A stretch of 31,189 bases of DNA from a virus, in IMG/VR virus record IMGVR_UViG_3300043219_000052, positions 1-31,189 of that record, one strand, 5' to 3'. How positions within the stretch are numbered: position 1 is the stretch's first letter; every line of letters starts with the position of its first letter. The notes under the pieces were generated by a model. That model ran no database searches and was not told the DNA's origin. It worked only from the letters and a program-made list of their open reading frames with translations. Positions 12,795 to 21,500 of the stretch are shown here, one piece after another. The position numbers and the translations under genes are program-made.

Positions 12795-15700
12795 ATGGCA
12801 CATATATTTGATACTAATTTAAGATTTTCCGGCAGTTCTCAGCCGCTTGATAGCAACTACACAGCAGGTAGTGGAACTACGTTACTTGTCCTTGGTATCG
12901 TTACTGCCGGTTCAGAGCAGCGAAATGGTCGCGCGCCAACTCTTGACAATAAAGTTTTTGTCCAAGCAGACCAGACTAGACAGCACGGTACGAATCCTGA
13001 AATAAGTTGTGAACTATGGTATTTCTTAGAGCCTGAAACTGGTTCTGTAATTAACATAAGTATCCCAAACCCAAACTCTTTAGTTCTTCATGCACAAGTG
13101 TCTACATATAAGGCGTCTAGTGGATTCACCAGCGACATAGACGTTGCTGGTGGTAGCTCTGGAATATCTGCAAGCCCAACTGTGCAATTGACCCCTACAG
13201 AAGATGGTTCAGTCATAGTGGGAGTGTTTGGCGACGGCGAAGACTTCACTCCCACCGGACGGACAGGTATCGAATTAAACACTACCGACAATGGGCTTTA
13301 TTCAGACAGCAATCAATACACGCTACAATCAACGGCGGCTCCAATAAATACAGGGTGGACGACTCAGACCTATGGGGCTGGCGTTTATGGAGGTGGAGTT
13401 TATAACGGTGACGATGACTGGTGCATGTGCGTAGCCTCCTTCAAAGAAACGAATATTAACGTAACAATAGAACCCACCACACAGACGTTATCGTTAAGTA
13501 TTTTACCGCCATCTATTGGAGTAGATGACGACGTTACTGTGATACCTAGTTCAATCAATTTAAGTGCGACGCTTAATGCTCCAGGCATTTCAATAAGCAA
13601 AACTACATCGACTACGGCACAAGCTTTGGCACTTACTCTCCCCTCTCCGACAGTTTCAATATCTGTTACCGTTCAGCTATCTGCATTGTCGTTATCTGCT
13701 ACCTTGACAGTTAATTCTATTCAAATAGAACAAGACGTAACCGTAGGTACGCAAGTATTTGCTATCAGTGCAACGTTAGAACAACCAAACTCATTAGCCC
13801 CGTTGCCGACTGTACGAATGATGCCTTTTGTATTTTCTTCAAGCATAGCCTATCCGGTAGAGTTTGGGGAGGAATACGCTAGATTCTATTTCGATGGAGA
13901 ACCTTTACTTGGGGACTCTGAGGTTCATGTAGAAATAGCAACTCCGTACCAGTCTGTTGATTTACTTCAATTACAAACGGACCAAAGCGCAGATGTTATG
14001 TGGATAGTCCACCCGTCTTACCCACCTGCCAAGCTAAGCAGAACAACGCCGACAACTTTCACGCTGGAAGATATTGTATTCAATAGAGGCCCATTCATAA
14101 AAAGAAACGACCTTGCTAATAACGATGGTGTTACTATGGATGTGGATACGACAGGTGCTGGCGAGGCTGGTACACTGACTAGTTCGTCAAGTATATTCCA
14201 AGACGGTCATATTGGTGCATTGTTTGAGCTTACCCATCCCCGTATTAATCGTCAGACAAACGGGACGAAAGAGGGAACTGATACTGGAATCATAGGCGAA
14301 ACGATAGAAGTTCTTGGCGATTATACTTTCTCCATAACAACGTCTGGTTGGGTAGGTACTGTTAAGCTTCAAAGAAGTACAGACAATTTCGCAACTAGTA
14401 CAGATATTAGGACTTTTACAAGCGGCACACAGACATTCAGCGACACTGAAACCACAGAAGATGTGCAATATCGCATAAACGTGACTGCCCATACCTCCGG
14501 TAAGATTTCCTCAAGCTTGCTTGTAAATACTAATTCAGTGCAAGGCGAAGCTACGAGTATTGGTGTTATAAAAACACCTATAGATATTAAGGGGAGCTTC
14601 AACTTTAATACTCAGGGTAACTGGGGTGCTACGATAGTGCTTGAAAGAAATGAAAACGATTCTGGCTGGGAACCTTTTAGGACGTATAACTCAAAAATAG
14701 TAAATGAGGTCGGCAGTAGAAACATACAGTTTGAGGGTATCGAAGACGCTGATAATGTCAGATACCGTATGAACGTAACGTCGTATACTGACGGAACCGT
14801 GAGTGCTGATCTCGCGGCTACCTCAAGCACGCAGTCTGGTATCGTGCGTATTAACGGGATACAGTCTGGGCTTAAGGCCGACATTACCGTTGTGTCTGAG
14901 GTTAGTCAAACAACAAAAACAAAGCGATGGGCAGAAGGCTCATGGTCTACCTTGCGGGGATTCCCAAGTGCTATTACATTCTTTGAAGAAAGGGCGGTTT
15001 ATGGGTTTACTGATTCTGACCAGCAGACTTTCTGGCTAAGCGAGACGGATGCGTTTGAGGATTTCGCTGCTGGCACAAAAGACGCAGACTCATTTGCTCT
15101 TAAGTTACCCACTGCTAATAGAGGAAGATGGCTGAATTCGCTCGGTACGCTTGCCGCCGGGACTACAGGGAGCGAATGGCGAATAGGTTTATCGCTTGAT
15201 GACCAGGCATTAACTCCTAGTAATTGGAGCATGAAAGAACAGACAGCTTACGGCAGTTCGGATATGCAGTCTATAAAGTTTGGTTCTGTAATCTTATTCG
15301 TTGATTTTGTTGGCAGGAAGGTAAGAGAGTTTACTTTCAGGGAAGCAGACCAGAAATATGTAGCCCCAGACCTTACTGCACTTGCAGAGCATATTACAGT
15401 GTCTGGTATAGTCTCTGTCGCGCATCAGAAAAACCCAGATTCAATTTTGTGGTGTGTGCTTGATAATGGTAATCTAGTTACATTGAGTTACGAGCGAAAT
15501 CAGAATGTTGTTTCATGGTCGAATATGCCTATGGACGGTCTGGTTCAATCAGTAATGGTAATCCCGTCCACTCTAGAAGACGAAGTATGGATTTCAATAG
15601 TACGCGCCGTTGATGGCGAGAACATGGTTTATATAGAACAGTTCCAGCCAAGGATTCTTGATATTAGAAAAGAAAATGCTTTCTTTGTTGATAGTGGGAT

Positions 15701-16196
15701 TATATACCAAGGGCAAGCTACAAATGTCGTAACCGGACTAGGACATCTTGAAAGTAAGGTAGTAAAGATTCTAGCTGATGGTGAAGTTATTAACGATCAG
15801 CGTGTCATCAACGGGCGGATACAACTAACTACTCAGGCATTTAACGTGAGAGTAGGTCTTGGATATGACTCGAAACTGACTCCAATGCGGATGGATGTTA
15901 ATACTAGTTCCGGCACTACACATGGAAGCATCAAGCAGACAACCGAGATGGTGGTAAGTTTCATGGATACTGTCGGTGCTAAATATGGCAAGGATGATTC
16001 TAGTTTGTTTGACATTGACTTTAATAGGGCTGGACTAAAGAACACCAGTAAAGTTGAGGGATTATTTACGGGAGACGTAACCGTTCCATTTGCAGGTGGG
16101 TTTGATATTGACGACTCAATGGTTATATCTCAGTCAGACCCTCTACCATGTATAGTCAGAGCAATAGTGCCAAGAGTTAATAAGACAGGACGATAA
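12795..16196 (+). CDS. chimeric tail stator protein with foreign N-terminal virion domain, 1133 aa
   Basis: Residues 1-215 (GSGTTLLVLGIVTAGSEQRNG ... CMCVASFKE) form a beta domain known as a stand-alone phage virion protein. Residues 220-335 carry about five short beta repeats (TLSLSILPPSI, NLSATLNAPGISI, ALTLPSPTVSI, LSLSATLTVNSIQI, FAISATLEQP). From Thr339 (TVRMMPFVFSSSIAYPVEFG, then FYFDGEPLLG, QSADVMWIVHPSYPPAKLSR) the sequence is the podoviral tail tubular B/stator-like family, missing its first 58 residues. Two Ig/FnIII-like inserts (about 490-680) precede the beta-propeller-like part (WAEGSWSTLRGFPSAITFFEERAV, GTTGSEWRIG). A poorly spaced AGGAG precedes the ATG. The fusion could be real or an evolving pseudogene pair. 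Confidence 0.78.
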   Translation: MAHIFDTNLRFSGSSQPLDSNYTAGSGTTLLVLGIVTAGSEQRNGRAPTLDNKVFVQADQTRQHGTNPEISCELWYFLEPETGSVINISIPNPNSLVLHAQVSTYKASSGFTSDIDVAGGSSGISASPTVQLTPTEDGSVIVGVFGDGEDFTPTGRTGIELNTTDNGLYSDSNQYTLQSTAAPINTGWTTQTYGAGVYGGGVYNGDDDWCMCVASFKETNINVTIEPTTQTLSLSILPPSIGVDDDVTVIPSSINLSATLNAPGISISKTTSTTAQALALTLPSPTVSISVTVQLSALSLSATLTVNSIQIEQDVTVGTQVFAISATLEQPNSLAPLPTVRMMPFVFSSSIAYPVEFGEEYARFYFDGEPLLGDSEVHVEIATPYQSVDLLQLQTDQSADVMWIVHPSYPPAKLSRTTPTTFTLEDIVFNRGPFIKRNDLANNDGVTMDVDTTGAGEAGTLTSSSSIFQDGHIGALFELTHPRINRQTNGTKEGTDTGIIGETIEVLGDYTFSITTSGWVGTVKLQRSTDNFATSTDIRTFTSGTQTFSDTETTEDVQYRINVTAHTSGKISSSLLVNTNSVQGEATSIGVIKTPIDIKGSFNFNTQGNWGATIVLERNENDSGWEPFRTYNSKIVNEVGSRNIQFEGIEDADNVRYRMNVTSYTDGTVSADLAATSSTQSGIVRINGIQSGLKADITVVSEVSQTTKTKRWAEGSWSTLRGFPSAITFFEERAVYGFTDSDQQTFWLSETDAFEDFAAGTKDADSFALKLPTANRGRWLNSLGTLAAGTTGSEWRIGLSLDDQALTPSNWSMKEQTAYGSSDMQSIKFGSVILFVDFVGRKVREFTFREADQKYVAPDLTALAEHITVSGIVSVAHQKNPDSILWCVLDNGNLVTLSYERNQNVVSWSNMPMDGLVQSVMVIPSTLEDEVWISIVRAVDGENMVYIEQFQPRILDIRKENAFFVDSGIIYQGQATNVVTGLGHLESKVVKILADGEVINDQRVINGRIQLTTQAFNVRVGLGYDSKLTPMRMDVNTSSGTTHGSIKQTTEMVVSFMDTVGAKYGKDDSSLFDIDFNRAGLKNTSKVEGLFTGDVTVPFAGGFDIDDSMVISQSDPLPCIVRAIVPRVNKTGR

Positions 16197-16606
16197 TGAA
16201 CTTTAGAGAAGCGACAAAAGAAGACTTCGACTTCGTTGCCGACCATAGCGTTAGCAGGGGTAAGGTTCACCCAGAGAGTATTAGCTTTAGTTATACTCTG
16301 GAACACGAAGGCCATCCGTTGTGCATTGGTGGGTTTCAGTTAATGAACTATGATACAGCATGGTGCTGGATAGACATTACTGACATAGCAGGTAATCACA
16401 CAGTAGCCATGTATAGGGTAATAAGAGACTGGATAGATAGTTTTGTAGAAGAACATAATCTAACAAGGATTCAGGCTACAGTAGAAATAGATTTCACAGA
16501 GGCTATACGAATGGTACAGCACTTAGGTTTTAAGAAAGAAAGTATTATGGAAAGTTACGTAAATAATAAAGACGCTTTTATGTACGTCCGATTGAGAGGT
16601 GAATAA
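16196..16606 (+). CDS. GNAT-like acyltransferase-fold virion-module protein, 136 aa
   Basis: The N-terminus MNFREATKEDFDFVADH is a classic GNAT start (R.AT..D...V). A GGFQLMNYDTAWCWIDIT strand, an acyl-CoA-type helix region (TVAMYRVIRDWIDSFVEE) and an ending ATVEIDFTEAIRMVQHLGFKKES, with the usual A.R....LGF motif, complete the fold. GNAT-like proteins sit before the internal virion genes in T7-like phages (the position of gp13), where a catalytic role is not proven. The canonical Q/R-x-x-G-x-G/A CoA loop is not visible, so it may be structural. TAATG overlaps on both sides. Confidence 0.75.
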   Translation: MNFREATKEDFDFVADHSVSRGKVHPESISFSYTLEHEGHPLCIGGFQLMNYDTAWCWIDITDIAGNHTVAMYRVIRDWIDSFVEEHNLTRIQATVEIDFTEAIRMVQHLGFKKESIMESYVNNKDAFMYVRLRGE

Positions 16607-17061
16607 TGGGAGCAGTTTTTAGCGATATTACTGGAGTTGATACATTTGAGAAGCTCAGCGGCGCAGAAGGCATCAAGGTCGATGCTAAGTCAAGAGAGAA
16701 TCTGGCTAAGTTCAATGCACAGGTTGCAGAGAATGAAGCCACCGCTAAGAGACAAGCCACTAAATTCGCAACCAAGCGGCAAGCTGAAAAAGGTGCAAGG
16801 ATTAAATCCTCGCTTAAAGCAAGAATAGCTGCTTCTGGCGGAACTGGTTCCCCAGTCTCGGAAGACCTCCAAGCAGAGCAAGCCTCAGAACTTGAACTCG
16901 AAAATCTCTTGATTGGATTTGAAGGAGAAGTTTCTGCTCAGCAATCCAAAGAACAGGCAAAGATAGATAGGGCGAAAGGCAGAATAATCCGTAAGAAAGG
17001 TCAGAGTGACGCTTTGGCGGCCAACATTAAATTCGGTACAACTCTATTGGCGGGGTTCTAA
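16606..17061 (+). CDS. internal virion / ejection protein A (gp14-like), 151 aa
   Basis: The sequence is almost all Ala/Lys/Glu/Gln helix (NLAKFNAQVAENEATAKRQA, KQRAEKG-type heptads), with a Gly-rich hinge (AASGGTGSPVSED) and a hydrophobic C-terminus (FGTTLLAGF). This is the layout of gp14-like internal core proteins, which are ejected first and form a pore across the cell envelope. The position, first of three genes after the GNAT-like protein, supports it. Start by TAATG overlap. Confidence 0.78.
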   Translation: MGAVFSDITGVDTFEKLSGAEGIKVDAKSRENLAKFNAQVAENEATAKRQATKFATKRQAEKGARIKSSLKARIAASGGTGSPVSEDLQAEQASELELENLLIGFEGEVSAQQSKEQAKIDRAKGRIIRKKGQSDALAANIKFGTTLLAGF

Positions 17062-17063
17062 CA

Positions 17064-18551
17064 ATGGGAAAATTTAGAATACAAAGAACACAAAGAGGTC
17101 TCACCCCTGCATCGGGTTCGGTACGGGCTGGATTCGACCCAACTACCAATGCGGGTGCGGTTGGGGCGGCAGTGGGTGAAGCGGCGGTTGCTATTGGCAG
17201 GGGCATTAAAAGGCGTAGCGAGAAGAAAGAAGCACTTCGTCAAGCTATCGAAGCAAAGGACAGGCAGAACTTAGATGTCCTTGAAAAGAAGAAAGAGAAG
17301 AACCTCAGAGCCGACACTGAAAGAGAAATAGAGAATATTAAATTTAATACCGACCCTGAGATGTGGGATAACAAAATAAATGAAACTATTGACCGATTCT
17401 CCGCAGAAAGTGGTCAGTTCAATTTATCTGACCAAGCAAGGGCAGAATTGCAAATAGATCAAGAGGGATGGGCAGAGTTCCAGAGAGATACCGCTGTTTT
17501 AGACCGAGCAAAGAGAAATCGAGTTAGTGCAATAGATGAGACAAAAGAATCGCTGACTGACCTATTCCGAACCGGAGACAAAGACAAGATAGCCCAGATG
17601 ACGCGTATTCACTCAAATGTGCTTCGACGCAATGGAGTAACATCAGAGGAAACGTCTGCAATCATAAAGACAGCAAAGGAAGCTGGGAATGAACTATTTA
17701 AGACCGACTCTATAGAAGGACTGAAACCCCTCCTAGTGAATACTGCTGAGGGCGTTGGAAAAGAAGCGGCCTTGCTCGAACTTCGCAACGGGATAAACGA
17801 CCTTATAAAAGACGGAACTTTAACGTCAGTTGAAGGTACCGAGGCGGATAAGATTTTAGGTGATTGGCTAGATAATTTTGTAGCGGGGAGAGAGAGAAAA
17901 GCAAAAGATGCTATAAAACTGACCACTACAGAGACATATAATAACTTTATGCCTCTTGCGGTTGGCGGAGATTTGACTTTCAATGATATAGAAGAAAGCA
18001 AGATGCTTAAGGTTGAAAAGGAAAAGTGGAAGAAGTATATAAAAGGTTCTTATGCAGACGCGCCGAGAAAGACAACAGGCAAAGGCCAATCTGCTGCCTT
18101 TGGCGCTGTATACAGGGCATCAACTTTGGCATTATCTCCAACGGAAGCTTACGATGTTCTCTTAGATGAAAGATTCACAAAAAGGTCTATGACCAACGCA
18201 GAGTTTGAATGGGCTGTGGACAAGATCAATAATCCGTATAAGAAATATACTCTAGAAAACATAAAAACCGTAAGGGGCGTAAATGCGTCGAAGGTTAATA
18301 AAGGATTCAATACCGCCAGTGAAAACCAAAGGCTTGTAGACGTTAATGACGCAACAGTTCAATGGGTTGACGACCAGATAGCGAGTGGGAAAACGCCAAC
18401 ACTAAAAGAGATTGGCGCAATGGCTTCTCAGTTCAGAGTGGCCGGTGGAACTCTTGTAGATGTTGGGCAGGTAATTAAAAAGGGTGGAGTTGAGTGGGAA
18501 GTAATAGGATTCGATGATGACGGCGAGCCTATTGTGGAGGTAGTCGAATAA
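17064..18551 (+). CDS. internal virion / ejection protein B (gp15-like), 495 aa
   Basis: A Gly/Ala-rich head (ASGSVRAGFD, GAVGAAVGEAAVAIGRGIKR) is followed by a long basic and acidic helical region (EKKEALRQAIEAKDRQNLDV). The C-terminus is a compact beta end (VDVGQVIKKGGVEWEVIGFD). Size, helix content and position between gp14-like and gp16-like genes fit the middle ejection protein, which lines the channel through which the genome passes. No lytic motif is present. It overlaps the next gene (TAATG). Confidence 0.75.
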   Translation: MGKFRIQRTQRGLTPASGSVRAGFDPTTNAGAVGAAVGEAAVAIGRGIKRRSEKKEALRQAIEAKDRQNLDVLEKKKEKNLRADTEREIENIKFNTDPEMWDNKINETIDRFSAESGQFNLSDQARAELQIDQEGWAEFQRDTAVLDRAKRNRVSAIDETKESLTDLFRTGDKDKIAQMTRIHSNVLRRNGVTSEETSAIIKTAKEAGNELFKTDSIEGLKPLLVNTAEGVGKEAALLELRNGINDLIKDGTLTSVEGTEADKILGDWLDNFVAGRERKAKDAIKLTTTETYNNFMPLAVGGDLTFNDIEESKMLKVEKEKWKKYIKGSYADAPRKTTGKGQSAAFGAVYRASTLALSPTEAYDVLLDERFTKRSMTNAEFEWAVDKINNPYKKYTLENIKTVRGVNASKVNKGFNTASENQRLVDVNDATVQWVDDQIASGKTPTLKEIGAMASQFRVAGGTLVDVGQVIKKGGVEWEVIGFDDDGEPIVEVVE

Positions 18552-21500
18552 TGGGTGTACGACTAAAAGACATTCCATTCGACCCGCTTAGTCCAGAAGA
18601 AGTGGAGGCTCTGTCTAACGAGACTTTCGACTATGCAGACAGAGAGAATGTGTCATTAAGAGAAGCTAATAGGGTTATTGAAGAAGAAACTCAAGCGGAA
18701 TTGTTTCGGAATGCTATGATGGAGTCCAATAAAGCGTTTGGAACAAATTTTGATGTCACAAATCCAAATTACGACCCAGGCACGTTAGATATTGGCCCTG
18801 GAGACTTTACGTTTGGTCAAAAAACATTAGAAGTTGCAAAAGCCGGGCATAGAGGATTGGGTTCGCTAGTGAAGTTACCTGGGATTTTGCTTAAGGCTGT
18901 AGGCGAAGGGCCTACGACCAGAGCAGACAGAGCAAAGTTAAGGGCGGGCTCAGCAGAAGCGAGAAGGCAGAATGATCCTGTAATAGCGTCAAGAAGAAAA
19001 TTTGCAGATATGCTAAGAAGAACAGGTAATCGGTATATCGAAACAGTAAATAGCATGACCTACGAAGAGTCACTAAAGTCTAAGATTGCAAGAGAGCAAT
19101 CGTTTTCGACAGCCCCTGTTTTTAGAACTGCTATTTCGGTTGCGGAATCTGCCCCGTCTTATGGCTCAGCGGTTGCTGCAAGTATAGCTACGGGGAATCC
19201 AAATGTAGGACTATATTTGCTAGGTGCTACTACGGCAAGTTCTGCTTATGAAACATATAGAGAGCAGGGAGTTGATCCAGAACTTGCATTACTTGGGGCT
19301 GCTATAGAAGGCTCTATTGAAGTAATAACTGAAAAAGTTCCTATGGACGAACTAATGAAGGGGGGGGGTCGTAAATTCCTTGTAAGGGCATTAAGGCTTG
19401 GTACTGCTGAGTCGTTCCAAGAGTTGATGGCTCAGCTTGGACAGAACTATACTTCGGCAGTAGTTAAAGACGTTGATCCAGAGAATTACGCAACAGTATT
19501 CAATGCTGCCAAGCAGGAGTGGTCTGTAATCTCAAAAGGATGGCAGGACTCTATGGCCGCAGGCTTCTTTATGGGAGGCGGTGCGGCTGCATTCTCAGGA
19601 AACCACAGCGATACTGATTTCGGGTTTAGAACAAAAGAAGAGATGAAGTCACAGTATGGAGTCTCTCCCAGAAACATGAATGAGCTTTTATATTTACATG
19701 ACCAGATAAAGAACCAAGTTAGGGCTATCGAGAAGGCCACTGAGAAGCCAGCAGAGGGCGAAACTCAAACAGGCAAGATAAATACATCAGACGTACCTAA
19801 GATCGGCCTAACAGTAGAGGAACAGACCTCTGTGGACCAACTTGTGGAAAAAGGAATGGACCCAGCAGAGGCAGACCGATTGACTAGGGCGTCATCTGAG
19901 GTCCTAGGTGGCGATATACCAGAGATAGAACCATCTGAACTTGATAAGGTTGAGGCTCAGATTCAAGCAGAAAGAACGGGTCAGGTTGAAGATATAGGCG
20001 AGGGAGAAGAATTAACGAGAGGGTCTTCTTTAAGTGTTCTTGCTCAAGCAATAGAAGACGACATGGTAGAGGAAAATGCTGATGTAGCTGACGAACTGCC
20101 AACTTATAGAGCTATGAATATGGCAGAGCAAGCTCAGAAAGTGGCAAAGCTTATTTCCGATGATATAAAATTAGCAAAGAGAATAGCCTTCTATGAAGAA
20201 GCTGCGCCCCCCGGAATTTATCCAGAGAATGTATATACTGGATTAAGAACATACAGTAGAGTAAACTTAGATGTTATCCTGATTATGGAATTAGCCTTGA
20301 ACGAACAAGGCGTAACAGGGCATACCGTTCTTGGCAAGCGGGTTAAATCATTAGACACGGGACAGGACAATGCTGACCCAGTGCAAGCAGTTAAAGAAGT
20401 TGCAGACGCGCGTAAAGAGAAGATGGGTAGAGACGGCAAAGACATCCCTGCTCTTGAAGATAAATTGAAAGCGATGCAGATAGAGTTAGATACTGCGCAA
20501 AAGGCTCTTGGTGATTACACTAAAAAAGCTAAGCGTGAATACGGTAAAACGAACTCTATCGTAACTAAAGAAGAATACGAAAAGATTATAGGCAGAAGAA
20601 ACCAAGAGATTTCCGAGATGCGGCATGGGCGTAATCTTGGTGCGGCTTACATCCCTAATGCACAGGATTTTATTGACCTTGCTAAGATTGCCACATATCA
20701 TCTTGAGGCCACTGGAAGAAACTTTGCTAAGTGGTCTGCCCAAGTAACTAAAGATATGGGCGAATGGGTATCTCCTCACTTGAAGACCGAGTTCGATAAG
20801 GCTTTCGCCGAAGTTGGCGAGAAAATATCCAAGGACGAGGTTACTTCCGCTCTCGATAAACTCAAAAAGAGACTTGAAACACAGATAAAGAATCTTGAAA
20901 AGCAGATTGAATCTGGCGAACTAACGAAGAAAAAAGGCAAAGAAGAAGTATCTGATGCCGAGGTCGTTGCCTTAAGGGCAAGGCTTGAGGCTACCCAGAA
21001 GCAGTTTGCGTCCGTATTCGAGAAGGAACTTGGCGACAAGAAGATAGACTCTGCTATTAAACTTACAGAAAAGTCTATCAAGGAACTCGGCAGAAAGATA
21101 AAGGCTGGTGATACTAGCACTAAGACAAGAAAGAAACTCTCGTCTCCCGAACTTGACAATCTAAAAGCAGAACAGGCAGAACTCCGCAAGGAACTCAAGG
21201 GCTTACGTGACGCCAAGAAGACCAAGAAGACACCAGAAGAAATCGCACTGCAAGCCAAGAAGAGCAGGCTTAAGAGTGGAACAAAGAAATTTGATGCAAA
21301 ACTTAAATCGCTAGATTTTGAGAGGCAAGAACGTGCAGAAATAGAACTTGACGCAGAAGGACAATCTTTACAGGATGCTTACGACCTTGCTAAAGAGAAG
21401 TATAAAGCCGCGCAGTCTGCTCAGGGAATCATCACGGAAGAAGAAGTTCGTATCATAGCCACTCTCGCCAAGGACGTTGCCGTAAAGAAGGCTGAGATGG

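Larger units (their letters stand above)
11451..13808 (+). mobile_element. candidate gene cassette inserted in the tail stator gene
   Basis: This segment lies between the family-typical N-terminus (to 11450) and the family-typical remainder (from about 13809) of one stator protein. It holds a 50-aa gene, an HNH endonuclease, two small virion genes and a 338-residue virion protein fused in frame to the stator remainder. Both stator parts lie in the same codon phase, so removing a segment of this size could restore the frame. No terminal repeats, transposase, intein motifs or group I core are visible. Boundaries are inferred from homology patterns and are good only to about 15 nt. An endonuclease-driven insertion is an inference. 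Confidence 0.45.

Noticed and set aside
11450-13810. Intein or self-splicing intron in the stator gene
   Set aside because: The segment contains stops and separate genes with their own ribosome binding sites, which rules out an intein. No group I or II core could be recognised by eye.
20776-21258. Minus-strand ORF of 160 codons
   Set aside because: Ser/Phe/Leu-rich translation typical of the reverse of Lys/Glu coiled-coil codons.
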